Shown: in pieces, positions 26,489-35,368 of the stretch
Position numbering within the stretch: position 1 is the stretch's first letter
Layout of the letters: each line of letters opens with the position of its first letter
DNA from: VRUE01 sp963753585
Lineage (GTDB): Bacteria > Actinomycetota > Thermoleophilia > Solirubrobacterales > 70-9
Direction of reading: 5' to 3'
Length of the DNA: 64,000 nucleotides
Assembly (NCBI GenBank): GCA_963753585.1
Contig: CAVWCU010000001.1
Location: 558,001 to 622,000 of the forward strand
Position numbers and translations under genes: made by a program
The notes under the pieces: model-generated
What the model was told of the DNA's origin: nothing
Database searches by the model: none
The model's input: only the letters and a program-made list of their open reading frames with translations

Positions 26489-27049
26489 GTGATCTCCACC
26501 AACGAATTCAAGAACGGCTCGCACATCGAGATCGACGGCACGATCTTCCGCATCGTCGAGTTCCAGCACGTCAAGCCCGGCAAGGGCGGGGCCTTCGTGC
26601 GGACCAAGCTGCGCAAGCTCGAGGACGGCTCGGTGCAGGACAAGACTTTCCGCGCCGGGGAGAAGTTCCGGCCGGTGCGCACCGAATCGCGCAAGATGCA
26701 GTACCTCTACGACTCCGGCGACGCCGCCGTCTTCATGGACAGCCGCGACTTCGAGCAGATCGAGATCCCGCGCGCGCTCGCCGGCGAGTCGATGCAGTGG
26801 GTGCTGCCCAATGCAGAGGTCGACGTGCTCTTCGTCGACGAGCGGCCCAGCGACGTGCAGGTGGCGAGCGTGATCGAGATGAAAGTGACCCAGACCGAGC
26901 CGGGCGTGAAGGGCGACACCGCCTCGGGCGGCGGCAGCAAGCCGGCCATCCTGGAGTCCGGCGTCACCGTCCAGGTCCCCCTCTTCATCGAGGAGGGGGA
27001 GACGATCCGCGTCGACACCCGCAGCGGCGAGTACGTTTCGCGCGCGTAG
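26489..27049 (+). CDS. efp: elongation factor P
   Basis: 186 aa, three-domain tRNA-mimic that relieves ribosome stalling at polyproline. The modified-lysine loop is VKPGKGGAFV with the tip lysine at K32. The C-terminal signature TRSGEYVSRA matches the family. GTG start. First gene of an efp-nusB-xseB-ispA-dxs run; 39 nt separate it from nusB. Confidence 0.97.
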   Translation: MISTNEFKNGSHIEIDGTIFRIVEFQHVKPGKGGAFVRTKLRKLEDGSVQDKTFRAGEKFRPVRTESRKMQYLYDSGDAAVFMDSRDFEQIEIPRALAGESMQWVLPNAEVDVLFVDERPSDVQVASVIEMKVTQTEPGVKGDTASGGGSKPAILESGVTVQVPLFIEEGETIRVDTRSGEYVSRA

Positions 27050-27088
27050 CGCTCGGCCGACCGGCGGAAGCGCGAGAATGGAGAACCC

Positions 27089-27469
27089 ATGCGTAGGTCC
27101 GACCAGCGTCGCGACGCCGTCTTCGCCTGCTACCAGCGCGACGTGACCGGGCGCCCGCTGGAGGAGCTGGTGGCCGAGTCGCGACCGTTCACGCGCGAGC
27201 TGGCGGCCGGGGTCGAGACGCACCGCGACGAGCTCGACGCGGCGATCGCCGCTCACGCCAAGGGCTGGGAGCTGGAGCGGATCGCCCCGCTGGAGCGCAA
27301 CGTGATGCGGGTGGCGCTGTACGAGATCGAGCACTCCGGCGACGTGCCGACCGAGGTGGCGATCGACGAGGCGGTCGAGATCGCCAAGGAGTACTGCGGC
27401 GTCGACGCGCCCGGCTTCGTCAACGGCGTGCTCGGTGCGATCGCACGGGAGCGGGAGGGCGTCCGGTGA
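27089..27469 (+). CDS. nusB: transcription antitermination factor NusB
   Basis: 126 aa all-helical protein that binds boxA RNA with NusE (S10) in rRNA antitermination. Family segments: RRDAVFACYQ at the start, RIAPLERNVMRVALYEI (about 71-87), TEVAIDEAVEIAKEYC and the closing FVNGVLGAIA. Follows efp, as in many bacteria, and overlaps xseB by 4 nt (GTGA). Confidence 0.95.
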   Translation: MRRSDQRRDAVFACYQRDVTGRPLEELVAESRPFTRELAAGVETHRDELDAAIAAHAKGWELERIAPLERNVMRVALYEIEHSGDVPTEVAIDEAVEIAKEYCGVDAPGFVNGVLGAIAREREGVR

Positions 27470-27648
27470 GCCGGTTGCGCGAGATCTCCGAGCGGCTCGG
27501 CACGATCGCCCGCGAGCTGGAGGCCGGCGAGGCCGGCGACGGGCGTGCCGCGGAGCTTGCCGGCGAGGCCGCCGAGCTCTCGGCCGAGGCGGTCGAGGAG
27601 ACGAACCGGCGTATCCGCGAGGGCGAGGCCGCCGAGCCGCGCTCGTGA
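27466..27648 (+). CDS. xseB: exodeoxyribonuclease VII small subunit-like protein
   Basis: 60 aa, highly charged, predicted two-helix coiled coil. Length, composition and position directly before ispA fit XseB, the small subunit of exonuclease VII, but the sequence is too short for certainty and xseA is not in this window. GTG start overlaps nusB; stop overlaps ispA (GTGA). Confidence 0.6.
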   Translation: MSRLREISERLGTIARELEAGEAGDGRAAELAGEAAELSAEAVEETNRRIREGEAAEPRS

Positions 27649-28508
27649 GCTACCCGGAAGACCTCCAGGCTCTGGTTGACGCCGAGCTGGAGCGGTTGCG
27701 CTTCGCCCAGACCGGCCCGACCGCCGGCCTGGAGGAGGCGATGCGCTACTCGCTGCTGGCCGGGGGCAAGCGCGTACGCCCCGTCCTGGCGCTGGCGACG
27801 GCCCGGGCGCTCGGCGTCGAGCCGGAGAGCTTCCTGCCGGTCGCCTGTGCAATCGAGCTGATCCACACCTACTCGCTGATCCACGACGACCTGCCGGCGA
27901 TGGACGACGACGAGCTGCGACGCGGCTTACCGACCTCCCACATCAAGTACGGCGAGGACGTGGCGATCCTCGCCGGGGACGGACTCTTCGCCGAAGCGGT
28001 GCGGCTCTCCTGCGAACAGCCGGGCGAGCCGGCGCGGGTGCTCGCGGCGCTGCGCGAGCTGAGCGTGGCAACGGGGGTCGAGGGAATGGTCGGCGGCCAG
28101 TACGTCGACGTAGTCGGTGGGCGCCGCGACGCCGAGGAACTGCGGGCGCTGCACGCGCTGAAGACGGGCAGCTTGATCGCCGCGAGCGTCGGCGTAGTGC
28201 TCGTCCTCGAGGGACTGGGCGAACCTGAGACAATGCCGTTTCGCCGGTTCGCCAGTGAGCTGGGCGTCCTCTTCCAGATCGTCGACGACATCCTCGACGT
28301 GACCGGGAGTGACGAGCGGCTCGGCAAGCCGCGCGGAAGCGACGAGCGACATGGCAAACTCACGTACGTCAGCCACTTCGGCCTCGAGCGGGCGCGCCAG
28401 CTTGCGGCCGAGTCCCATGCGAAGGCGGTCGACTCCCTCGACGAAGCCGCCGGTGATACGTCCGACCTGCGGCGGGTAGCCGACTACATCTTCACCAGGA
28501 ACGAATGA
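27645..28508 (+). CDS. ispA: polyprenyl (farnesyl/geranylgeranyl) diphosphate synthase
   Basis: 287 aa trans-prenyltransferase. First aspartate-rich motif is DDLPAMDDDELRRG (about residues 83-96), preceded by the chain-length region IELIHTYSLIH. The second motif is QIVDDILDVTGSDERLGK (about 211-228). The GTG at 27645 is chosen for its overlap with xseB. Chain length is not certain. Immediately followed by dxs with a 4-nt overlap, so both belong to the isoprenoid (MEP) pathway. Confidence 0.93.
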   Translation: MSYPEDLQALVDAELERLRFAQTGPTAGLEEAMRYSLLAGGKRVRPVLALATARALGVEPESFLPVACAIELIHTYSLIHDDLPAMDDDELRRGLPTSHIKYGEDVAILAGDGLFAEAVRLSCEQPGEPARVLAALRELSVATGVEGMVGGQYVDVVGGRRDAEELRALHALKTGSLIAASVGVVLVLEGLGEPETMPFRRFASELGVLFQIVDDILDVTGSDERLGKPRGSDERHGKLTYVSHFGLERARQLAAESHAKAVDSLDEAAGDTSDLRRVADYIFTRNE

Positions 28509-30592
28509 GCGACAACGGAAACCCAGCAGACCGCCAGGGCGAGGAGCCGCGCCTGCTCGACGGCATCGACGGGCCGGCCGACCTGCACGGCCTCGACGAC
28601 GCCCAGCTGCAACAGGTGGCGCGGGAGATGCGCGCCTACGTCATCGACACGATCGGGGAGATCGGCGGCCACTTCGGCGCCAACCTCGGCACCTGCGAGC
28701 TGGCGGTGGCGCTGCACAGCCTGCTCGACTCGCCGCGCGACAAGGTGCTCTGGGACGTCGGCCATCAGGCCTACCCGCACAAGATCCTCACCGGCCGCCG
28801 CGAGGGCCTGCCGACGATCCGCCAGTACGGGGGGCTCGCCCCGTTCTGCTCGGTCTTCGAGTCCGAGCACGACATCATGGGCGCCGGCCACGCCTCCACC
28901 TCGATCGGCTACGCGGTCGGGCTGAAGGAGGCGATGCGCAAGGGCATCGGCGAGGACGGGAAGGTCGCGGCGGTAATCGGCGATGGGGCCCTCACCGGCG
29001 GCGTCGCCTACGAGGCGCTGCACGCGGCCGGCGGCCTGCAGACGCCGGTGGTGATCGTGCTCAACGACAACGGCATGTCGATCTCGCCCAACGTCGGGGC
29101 GCTCTCGCGCTACTTCAACCGGGTGCGGCTCAACCCGCGCCTCTACCACGCCCGCGAGGGGGTCGAGGACCGGCTCACCAAGCTGCCGCTCGGCCTCGGC
29201 CGGCGGATCGAACGGCTCGGGCCGGAGATCAAGTCGGCGATCAAGGCCTACTGGGCGCCGGGGCTCTTCTTCGAGGAGCTCGACCTCGCCTACATGGGCG
29301 TGATCGACGGCCACGACGTGCACGCCCTTCGCGAGGCCCTGCGCGAGGCATTCGACGCCGACCGGCCGGTGATCGTCCACATCCACACGGTCAAGGGCAA
29401 GGGCTTCTCCCCGGCGGAGGAGGGCGGCCTCGAGGGCATGGAGAAATGGCACGCCGCCAAGCCGAAGAGCATCGTCAACGGCGCCCCCGCCGAAAAGCCC
29501 GCCGACGGGCCGCAAACGGAACATATGGACACGTTTGAGGCCCATCGGCGGCCGGTCGGGGTGCAGGAATCGGACTCGCCGGAGGGGATCGCGCCGGAGC
29601 GGCTCGAGGTCCCGCCGGCGCCGAGCGCGCCGCCCCAGTACACCCAGGTCTTCGGCGACGCGATCGTCGCCGAGGCGCGCCGCGACCCGCGCGTGATCGG
29701 GATCACCGCGGCGATGGCGGGGGGGACCGGGCTGCAGAGGCTCGCCGACGAGGTGCCCGGCCAGTACTACGACGTCGGCATCGCCGAGCAGAACGCGGTG
29801 CTGCTCGCCTCGGGCCTGGCGATCCAGGGCGCGAAGCCGGTCTGCGCGATCTACTCGACCTTTCTCCAGCGCGCCTTCGACCAGATCATCCACGACGTCT
29901 GCCTGCAGGAGCTCGACGTCACCTTCGCAATGGACCGGGCGGGCCTGGTGGGCGATGACGGGCCGACCCATCACGGCGCCTTCGACGTCTCCTACTTCCG
30001 CCCGATTCCCAACGTCGTCGTGATGGCTCCGCGCGACGAGGCGATGCTGGTCCACATGCTGCGCACGGCGGTGGCCCACGACGGCCCGGCGGCGCTGCGC
30101 TACCCGCGCGGCGCAGCCGAGGGGGCGGAGCTGCCGGCGGAGGCGCGGGAGATCCCGATCGGCACCGGCGAGGTGCTGGCGAACGGCGAGCGGGTCGCCC
30201 TGCTCGGGTTCGGTTACGGGGTCGCGGTCGCCCTGGAGGCGGCCGGGATCCTCGCCGGGCACGGGCTCGAGGCGACCGTGGCCGACGCCCGCTTCGCCAA
30301 GCCGCTCGACGGCGAGCTGGCCGAGCGGCTCGCGCGGGAGCACGACCTCGTCGTGACGATCGAGGAGAACGTCCTGCCGGGAGGCTTCGGCTCTGCGGTG
30401 CTGGAGCACCTCGAGGACGCTTTCTCCGACCGTCCCGGGGACCGTGCCCACGTCATGCGCGTCGGGCTCCCGGACCGCTACGTCACCCACGGCAAGCCGG
30501 CCCTGCTGCGCCAGGAGGCCGGCCTCACCGGAGAGGCGGTCGCTCAGCGCGTCCTCGCCTCGCTGCGCTCGGGCGAGCCCGCCCTGAGCTGA
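28505..30592 (+). CDS. dxs: 1-deoxy-D-xylulose-5-phosphate synthase
   Basis: 695 aa, first enzyme of the MEP pathway; condenses pyruvate and glyceraldehyde 3-phosphate with thiamine diphosphate. The TPP motif GDGALTGGVAYEALHAAG begins near residue 159 and ends with LNDNGMSIS. The transketolase-type second domain has MDRAGLVGDDGPTHHG. A linker of low complexity between the domains (about residues 317-378, rich in P, E and A) is longer than usual. In related genomes tlyA is expected next; here an accessory region intervenes. Confidence 0.96.
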   Translation: MSDNGNPADRQGEEPRLLDGIDGPADLHGLDDAQLQQVAREMRAYVIDTIGEIGGHFGANLGTCELAVALHSLLDSPRDKVLWDVGHQAYPHKILTGRREGLPTIRQYGGLAPFCSVFESEHDIMGAGHASTSIGYAVGLKEAMRKGIGEDGKVAAVIGDGALTGGVAYEALHAAGGLQTPVVIVLNDNGMSISPNVGALSRYFNRVRLNPRLYHAREGVEDRLTKLPLGLGRRIERLGPEIKSAIKAYWAPGLFFEELDLAYMGVIDGHDVHALREALREAFDADRPVIVHIHTVKGKGFSPAEEGGLEGMEKWHAAKPKSIVNGAPAEKPADGPQTEHMDTFEAHRRPVGVQESDSPEGIAPERLEVPPAPSAPPQYTQVFGDAIVAEARRDPRVIGITAAMAGGTGLQRLADEVPGQYYDVGIAEQNAVLLASGLAIQGAKPVCAIYSTFLQRAFDQIIHDVCLQELDVTFAMDRAGLVGDDGPTHHGAFDVSYFRPIPNVVVMAPRDEAMLVHMLRTAVAHDGPAALRYPRGAAEGAELPAEAREIPIGTGEVLANGERVALLGFGYGVAVALEAAGILAGHGLEATVADARFAKPLDGELAERLAREHDLVVTIEENVLPGGFGSAVLEHLEDAFSDRPGDRAHVMRVGLPDRYVTHGKPALLRQEAGLTGEAVAQRVLASLRSGEPALS

Positions 30593-30777
30593 TCCGCCCA
30601 GCCTTCGGGCAGGCTTGCGTCAAAAGGCTCAATCGGTTAGCCTCTCGGGGTCTCTTCTGGGGTTACTCGAGGGAGGAGAGACATCTCTATGTATGTGGCT
30701 TCGCACGTCAGGGAGCGTCGCGGATCCACTATTTCGACCGCGCCGGTGCCTTGGGCATCGCGTCGCGGTGCGCGGTC
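30593..30777. other. intergenic region, left edge of accessory insert
   Basis: No gene. Holds a degenerate copy of hairpin repeat family 1 and marks where the dxs-tlyA neighbourhood is broken. Confidence 0.4.
30651..30698 (+). repeat. intergenic repeat family 1, copy A (right half)
   Basis: TCTTCTGGGGTTACT, then GGGAGGAGAGA, then the short palindrome AGAGA-CA-TCTCT and TATGTATGTGG. Matches the right half of the copy at 35369-35448; the left arm is lost. Confidence 0.65.
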
Positions 30778-31314
30778 TCAGCCGTCTTCGGCGATGGCGG
30801 TGCCCCTGGGCCCGCTCAGGCGGATCGCGAAGCCGGCGAGGATGTAGGCGATCGCCAGGGCGAGGAGGACGAACTTGCAGGAGGCGAATATCGTCGCCAG
30901 AAGGGGAAGCGCCGCGCCGGCGCCGTCGAGCGTCAGCAGCAGGCAGACGTTCTCGATCGCGTCGAAGGCGGCGACCAGGGCGCCGAACGAGACCGCTACC
31001 CGGCCTATCGCTCCCAGCCGGTGCCAGCCCCGTCGGATGGCAAGGTCCCGCGTCGCGGTGAGGGCCAGGGTGAGGAAGGCCCCGTAGGCGAGCAGGAAGC
31101 CGAAGTCGATCCAGAGCGACTCACGAGCCGCGTCCTGGCCGTCCTCACCCCATTCGGCGAGGATCTCGTCGGCCCGGTCCTGGCCGCCGGTCAGCTCGAA
31201 CGGGATCATCCCCGGGCCGCCGGTGTCCGTCATCCGGTTCTCGGCGGGCAACATCGCCAGGAGCAGGAGCAGGCTCGCGATTCCCGACACGATCAGCCCC
31301 CGCTTGCGAGTCAT
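30778..31314 (-). CDS. four-helix membrane protein of unknown function
   Basis: 178 aa. One hydrophobic helix at the N-terminus (about 8-24), an acidic extracytoplasmic loop, then three helices (about 72-88, 105-125, 135-160). The ATG at 31314 is chosen because GATAAT lies 6 nt upstream and longer frames overlap the divergent acetyltransferase gene. No family recognised. Divergently transcribed with the GNAT gene. Confidence 0.6.
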   Translation of the reverse strand: MTRKRGLIVSGIASLLLLLAMLPAENRMTDTGGPGMIPFELTGGQDRADEILAEWGEDGQDAARESLWIDFGFLLAYGAFLTLALTATRDLAIRRGWHRLGAIGRVAVSFGALVAAFDAIENVCLLLTLDGAGAALPLLATIFASCKFVLLALAIAYILAGFAIRLSGPRGTAIAEDG

Positions 31315-31362
31315 GCGGGCATTATCGCTGCCGCCTCGGTGGATCGTCTCGCCGAGCATTGC

Positions 31363-31368
31363 GATACT
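31363..31368 (+). promoter_or_regulatory. -10 box for GNAT gene, leaderless type
   Basis: GATACT ends 6 nt before the TTG at 31375. On the other strand GATAAT ends 6 nt before the ATG at 31314, so the region is a compact divergent promoter. Confidence 0.35.
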
Positions 31369-31374
31369 GCCTAC

Positions 31375-31803
31375 TTGACTGGCGAGGGAGTCGAAATACG
31401 TCGATGCCGGCATGAGGACGCGCAGGCCGTCCTGGAGCTTTGGACCCGGGCCCGGAGCGAGCACGCGTCGACGACCGACCGCCTCGACGACGTCGAGCGC
31501 CTGATCGAGGATTCTCCGGCCGCCCTCCTGGTGGCTGAGCTCAACGGTGTGATCGTCGGCGCCCTGATCGCCGGCTGGGACGGGTGGCGGGGGAACATGT
31601 ACCGGCTCACCGTCCACGAGGGACATCGGCGGCAGGGCATCGGGATCGCCCTGACGCGGGCGGGCGAGGAGTATCTGCGAGGTTGTGGCGTCCGCCGGGT
31701 AACCGCTCTGGTTGCCTTCGAGGACGACGCAGCTGGGGCGTTCTGGGAGTCCGCCGGATATCCCCAGGATCAAGAGATCGGTCGCCGGGTCCGCAATTTG
31801 TAG
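31375..31803 (+). CDS. GNAT family N-acetyltransferase
   Basis: 142 aa. Acetyl-CoA binding motif A is visible as YRLTVHEGHRRQGIGIAL (about residues 78-95; Q/RxxGxG/A pattern), with motif B near FEDDAAGAFWESAGY. Target unknown; the size and shape fit RimI-like or small-molecule acetyltransferases. TTG start at 31375 chosen for promoter spacing; GTG at 31339 is the alternative. Confidence 0.8.
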   Translation: MTGEGVEIRRCRHEDAQAVLELWTRARSEHASTTDRLDDVERLIEDSPAALLVAELNGVIVGALIAGWDGWRGNMYRLTVHEGHRRQGIGIALTRAGEEYLRGCGVRRVTALVAFEDDAAGAFWESAGYPQDQEIGRRVRNL

Positions 31804-31811
31804 GCCCCACA

Positions 31812-31844
31812 AACAGAAACGCCTCGCGGGGAGGTGGTCACCTC
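31812..31844 (+). repeat. intergenic repeat family 1, diverged copy D / possible terminator
   Basis: ACAGAAACGCCTCGCGGGGAGG resembles the left half of family 1. It is followed by a perfect hairpin GAGGTG-GT-CACCTC at 31831-31844. It lies just after the GNAT stop codon and could terminate it. Confidence 0.35.
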
Positions 31845-31919
31845 ATCCCAATCAGGCTGAGCGTAGCTTGAGTCGAGGCTTCAGCGAGTCGGAGCACCCG
31901 GCACATTTTGAAGGTCCCA

Positions 31920-32357
31920 CTAGGCGCGGCTCCCGGCGGGTTTCTCTGGCTTTTCAGGCTCAGAGTCCTTGTTGTCCGTAAACAGCTGGACGACTGCGAC
32001 GAACATCAGAAGGGCGCCGAGTCCTGGGAGTACCGAGAACCAGTCGAAACCATCTTCACTCAGGCTGTATGCCAGGAAAGCGAGAGGCACCCCGATAAAA
32101 AGTGCGAGGGAAATGGCGCCCCAGGGTCTCTTAGGCGCAGGCTCGACCCCCGAGTATCTTGCTACCTCTGAAGTGATGTGGGCGACCAGGAAGACTGACG
32201 CGCTGCTATCAGTCCCGAACTCCGGCGAGTCCCGAAGTTGTCCGAGGAGTCCAAGATCTTGCTGAATGTTGGCGCGCCCGCGCGCCCGTCCGACATGCCC
32301 GAAGCGGCCGAGGACTGCCGCGAAAAGCTCAGACACCGCATTAACGATTGCTGCCAT
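31920..32357 (-). CDS. membrane protein of unknown function
   Basis: 145 aa. About 78 cytosolic residues, then two hydrophobic helices (about 84-101 and 108-126) and a charged KDSEPEKPEKP tail. No recognised family. Composition is less GC-extreme than the housekeeping genes. Located inside the accessory insert. Confidence 0.5.
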   Translation of the reverse strand: MAAIVNAVSELFAAVLGRFGHVGRARGRANIQQDLGLLGQLRDSPEFGTDSSASVFLVAHITSEVARYSGVEPAPKRPWGAISLALFIGVPLAFLAYSLSEDGFDWFSVLPGLGALLMFVAVVQLFTDNKDSEPEKPEKPAGSRA

Positions 32358-32862
32358 AGTCGAAGAAGTTTGATGTGAGGCCCGGCGGAATCGATGGGCC
32401 CCCGTTCCAGCACTGACGCGGCCTCAGCTCGGATCCTTGCGCACTGGTGCACGAGGGCCATATGCGGCCCCATCCGCTAACGGCTGAGGGCAAGAATTTC
32501 GGTTCTGCAACAGAAGACGCCCCGCCGGGGAGGCGGAGCGTCTTCTGGGTTACTACAGGGAGGAGAGAAGCGGTGCTAGCCGCATGGCAAAGCGGAGTCC
32601 GCTTGTTCAAGCCAATCGAACCCGCAGAGAACCGCTGGAAACCGCTGGGTGGCGGGTCGGACTGGCGCATTATTGGCGCATCGTGACGAAAGCGGGGCGA
32701 GAACTTTCCCGGCGTTGCTGAATCGCTTGCCACCTGCTCCCCGGCAGCCATGACGAGGTGCGCGAGCGGATGGACGCATACTTGGAATGTGGAGACGGTC
32801 CAACCGGGGATTGAGCGCGAGCAGTTCGCGGACCTGCCGGTCATCGTCGTAGCATCTGCAAG
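32358..32862. other. intergenic region inside accessory insert
   Basis: About 500 bp without a convincing gene; it contains repeat family 1 copy B. Short frames across the repeat are not conserved as protein. Confidence 0.45.
32511..32569 (+). repeat. intergenic repeat family 1, copy B
   Basis: Perfect 10-bp inverted repeat CAGAAGACGC (32511-32520) / GCGTCTTCTG (32538-32547), followed by GGGTTACTACAGGGAGGAGAGA. The second palindrome present in copies A and C is missing. Confidence 0.75.
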
Positions 32863-34524
32863 ATGGCCGGAGATGCTCCCCTTGGACCCAGGCAGCTAGA
32901 CTTGGCGTCGCTTACTGACGAGGATTTTCAGCAGCTCTGCTTTCGGCTGATTCGTCTGGAATGCTCGGATGCGGTTCCGACCGACGATCCCGATGGGGGC
33001 GCTGACGCGCTTCTTCCGAAGGGAACAGACGGATGGGAGCGTGGGTGGCAGGCTAAGCGCTACCCCAGCACCATCTATTGGTCCAAGTGCAAGGCATCTC
33101 TAGATACGGCGATTGAAAAATACGAAATCGAGCGAATGACATTTTGTTTTCCGCGAAATCTCACCGTCGGACAGCAGAAGAACTTTCGCGAGAAGCTGGT
33201 CAACCGCCACGCAGGTGTTTCAGTTGACCACTGGGGTAAAGATGAGATTCTTGCTCGCCTCGACGGATCTGACGAGGGGAGGCAGATTGCCCGCCACTAC
33301 TTCGGTGATCCGGAGCACGACAAGGAGCTAATCGTCCGCGCCATTCGAGCTGGTGGTCCGTTGGAGAGTGCTTCCGATGCGATCGAGCGAGTGCGGCCCG
33401 TGGGAGAGTTCCTGCGGGGGCACGATCCATTCTTTACATATCCACAGATTCAGCATGAGGAGGGAATGGAGTTGCCGCTGTCGCCCGGAAGCATGCTGAG
33501 CTTTGCCGCCACAGAGGATGGCAACACGGTTCGGATTGACGCTGTGCCTCGCGATGAGATCGCGGCAAGGGAGTTCGCACCTCGCGTGCATGTGGGCTTC
33601 ACTGACGATGAGGATGGTAAGCGCGCCGCAGAGCTATTCCAAGCAGCGGTCGCAAGGGGTCGCCCGGTCTCGATTCAGGAGGGGGCTGTCGTGACCTTTG
33701 AGCAGCTACCGCCAGCATTTCGTGAGCATGTGGGTAAGCCTATTGCGGGCAGTATCGACCTCAAGCCGACCATTCCGCCGTGGCCTCTCGAAATGAAGGC
33801 GACAACCACCACCGGTGACGAGACGCTGGACCTCACTCTGGTCGCATCGGATGATCCACCCGACGAGTGGGACATTGCCTTCGAGGGTGGCTTCGGCGGG
33901 CTTGTCGTACAGGTGAGGCTGGCATGGCGAGGCGATCACGGCGAGATGCAGGTCAATTGGAGTCATGCCCTTGATGGCTCTCCTGCACGTGACCAAGTGA
34001 AGGCTCTGAGGTTCTTGGTGGCTTTGCTGGGCGAGGGCGAGTTGACTTTTCGCAGCCGCAAAGGCGGTCAGCGGATTTTTCGCCATCCAACCGAGCCGGG
34101 CGAGATCGACGAGCGGACGCATGCACTCTTGGCCTTGTTGGAAAGGGTGGTGTCAATTGAGGATTGGTCGGGGGTGGAATTGAAGGTGCCCAACGAAATC
34201 TCAGAGGGAGACGCCCGGGTTGTATACCTGGCCGCAACCTGCATAAAGGATCGGCGGATGCCGGTCAAATGGGAGAATGCGAGCATGATTGGGTCAGCCG
34301 AGGTGCTTCCTCAACTCATGCCGGGTAAGGGCATTGCCATTGAGCAGACACTGAGCGTCGAAATCTTCGACCAGGAGATCGACCTGGCAAGGGCGAAACT
34401 GCAACTGCCCGACGCTGAGGTTCGTGACTTGGGAGAGGTGGAGCCCGGGAGACACAAAATTGAGCTTCTCCCATTGGATGACAAGCCAGCGAGCTTGGCG
34501 TGGGAGCTAGAGCCCCCAGACTGA
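32863..34524 (+). CDS. restriction endonuclease-like protein (Mrr/PD-(D/E)XK type N-terminus)
   Basis: 553 aa. The N-terminal 150 residues look like a restriction-endonuclease fold: LTDEDFQQLCFRLI helix, then DDPDGGADALLP with the first aspartate, and GWQAKRYPS as the (Q/E)xK strand, followed by FCFPRNLT. The remaining 400 residues are beta-rich and unfamiliar. Codon use is visibly more A/T-rich than in dxs or tlyA, a sign of horizontal transfer. No methylase partner is adjacent. Probably a defence or DNA-processing protein; exact role unknown. Confidence 0.65.
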   Translation: MAGDAPLGPRQLDLASLTDEDFQQLCFRLIRLECSDAVPTDDPDGGADALLPKGTDGWERGWQAKRYPSTIYWSKCKASLDTAIEKYEIERMTFCFPRNLTVGQQKNFREKLVNRHAGVSVDHWGKDEILARLDGSDEGRQIARHYFGDPEHDKELIVRAIRAGGPLESASDAIERVRPVGEFLRGHDPFFTYPQIQHEEGMELPLSPGSMLSFAATEDGNTVRIDAVPRDEIAAREFAPRVHVGFTDDEDGKRAAELFQAAVARGRPVSIQEGAVVTFEQLPPAFREHVGKPIAGSIDLKPTIPPWPLEMKATTTTGDETLDLTLVASDDPPDEWDIAFEGGFGGLVVQVRLAWRGDHGEMQVNWSHALDGSPARDQVKALRFLVALLGEGELTFRSRKGGQRIFRHPTEPGEIDERTHALLALLERVVSIEDWSGVELKVPNEISEGDARVVYLAATCIKDRRMPVKWENASMIGSAEVLPQLMPGKGIAIEQTLSVEIFDQEIDLARAKLQLPDAEVRDLGEVEPGRHKIELLPLDDKPASLAWELEPPD

Positions 34525-34552
34525 GTCAAGCAACAGAATGGAGCTGGCAGCC

Positions 34553-34960
34553 CTATGGCAATAGGGCAAGCGCTTCAACATGACACGGTCGCATTGTGCC
34601 GAAATGCCGATGGTCCAGAGTGGCGAGCTTCGGCTCTTCGAGGCGCTCGGTGACGGCCAGGACGGCGCAGTCAACGAAGCCGACCTCAAGGTCGGCATAG
34701 ATGCGCATCAGGTCGGCGATGCGCTCGTAGTCGCTCGAGGTCAGATCCTCGACATCCAGCTCGCCAGCCTTGATTGTGTCTAGCAGCGCCGGGAAGGCAT
34801 CGGCTCCGAGTTCGCGGCTGAGCAGGTGGTCAAGCTCGACGAGGACCGGGGCAGCGACGACGCGGCGTTCCGGGCCGGACTGGAGAAGGGGGGCGCAGCG
34901 CTCATGGTCAGCGTCATCGGCGACCATTGCCGCGACCAGGGGGCCTGTGTCGAGGATCAG
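34553..34960 (-). CDS. vapC: VapC-type PIN-domain toxin, probable CTG start
   Basis: 135 aa. PIN acidic residues: first D in LILDTGPLVAA (residue 4), E in APVLVELDHLL, D in VGFVDCAVLAV and D in LATLDHRHF. The first ATG (34927) would remove the essential first aspartate. The conserved N-terminus begins with CTG at 34960, overlapping the antitoxin stop as CTGA, and no ATG, GTG or TTG precedes it in frame. Predicted RNase that inhibits translation unless bound by the upstream antitoxin. Confidence 0.8.
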   Translation of the reverse strand: MILDTGPLVAAMVADDADHERCAPLLQSGPERRVVAAPVLVELDHLLSRELGADAFPALLDTIKAGELDVEDLTSSDYERIADLMRIYADLEVGFVDCAVLAVTERLEEPKLATLDHRHFGTMRPCHVEALALLP

Positions 34961-35196
34961 CGGAATGGCCGCGGCTCGAACTCGTCGCGGCTCGCGCGGG
35001 CGCTGAGGTCGCTGCGCCCCGCCTTGAACGCCCCGATCAGCGAAAATGGGGGCTGCGGACTCTTGTCGCCTATCTCGTGCTCAAGTGCCGTTTTGACGAG
35101 CTGAGGCATGGCTACGCCACGCTCGTCGGCGACCTTGCGGACGCGCGCCAGAAACTCGGGGTCTAGTTCGATGGCGTTTGAGGGTGTTGCAGCCAT
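34957..35196 (-). CDS. vapB: VapB-type antitoxin
   Basis: 79 aa. N-terminal half looks like a ribbon-helix-helix DNA-binding domain (AIELDPEFLARVRKVADERG, then MPQLVKTALEHEI). The C-terminal half is charged and probably disordered, for toxin neutralisation. Precedes the PIN gene with a 3-nt overlap. Expected to repress its own operon. Confidence 0.75.
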   Translation of the reverse strand: MAATPSNAIELDPEFLARVRKVADERGVAMPQLVKTALEHEIGDKSPQPPFSLIGAFKAGRSDLSARASRDEFEPRPFR

Positions 35197-35368
35197 GTCC
35201 GGATTCTACCGCCGTGGCCCCCGGCCACCCCGGTGTCTGGAGCGCCTGTCGCGGCCGCGTTGCAGAATCGGCACAGGACTGGCGCATTGGTCGTTCTCGC
35301 GACGATCAGAGGGAAGGCTCAGGCGGTCCGGCCTGTGCCCGCAAACGGCTCTAGCAAGCCCCCACCAA

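Noticed and set aside
28484..30490. A 668-codon minus-strand frame opposite dxs
   Set aside because: Antisense shadow of dxs without motifs.
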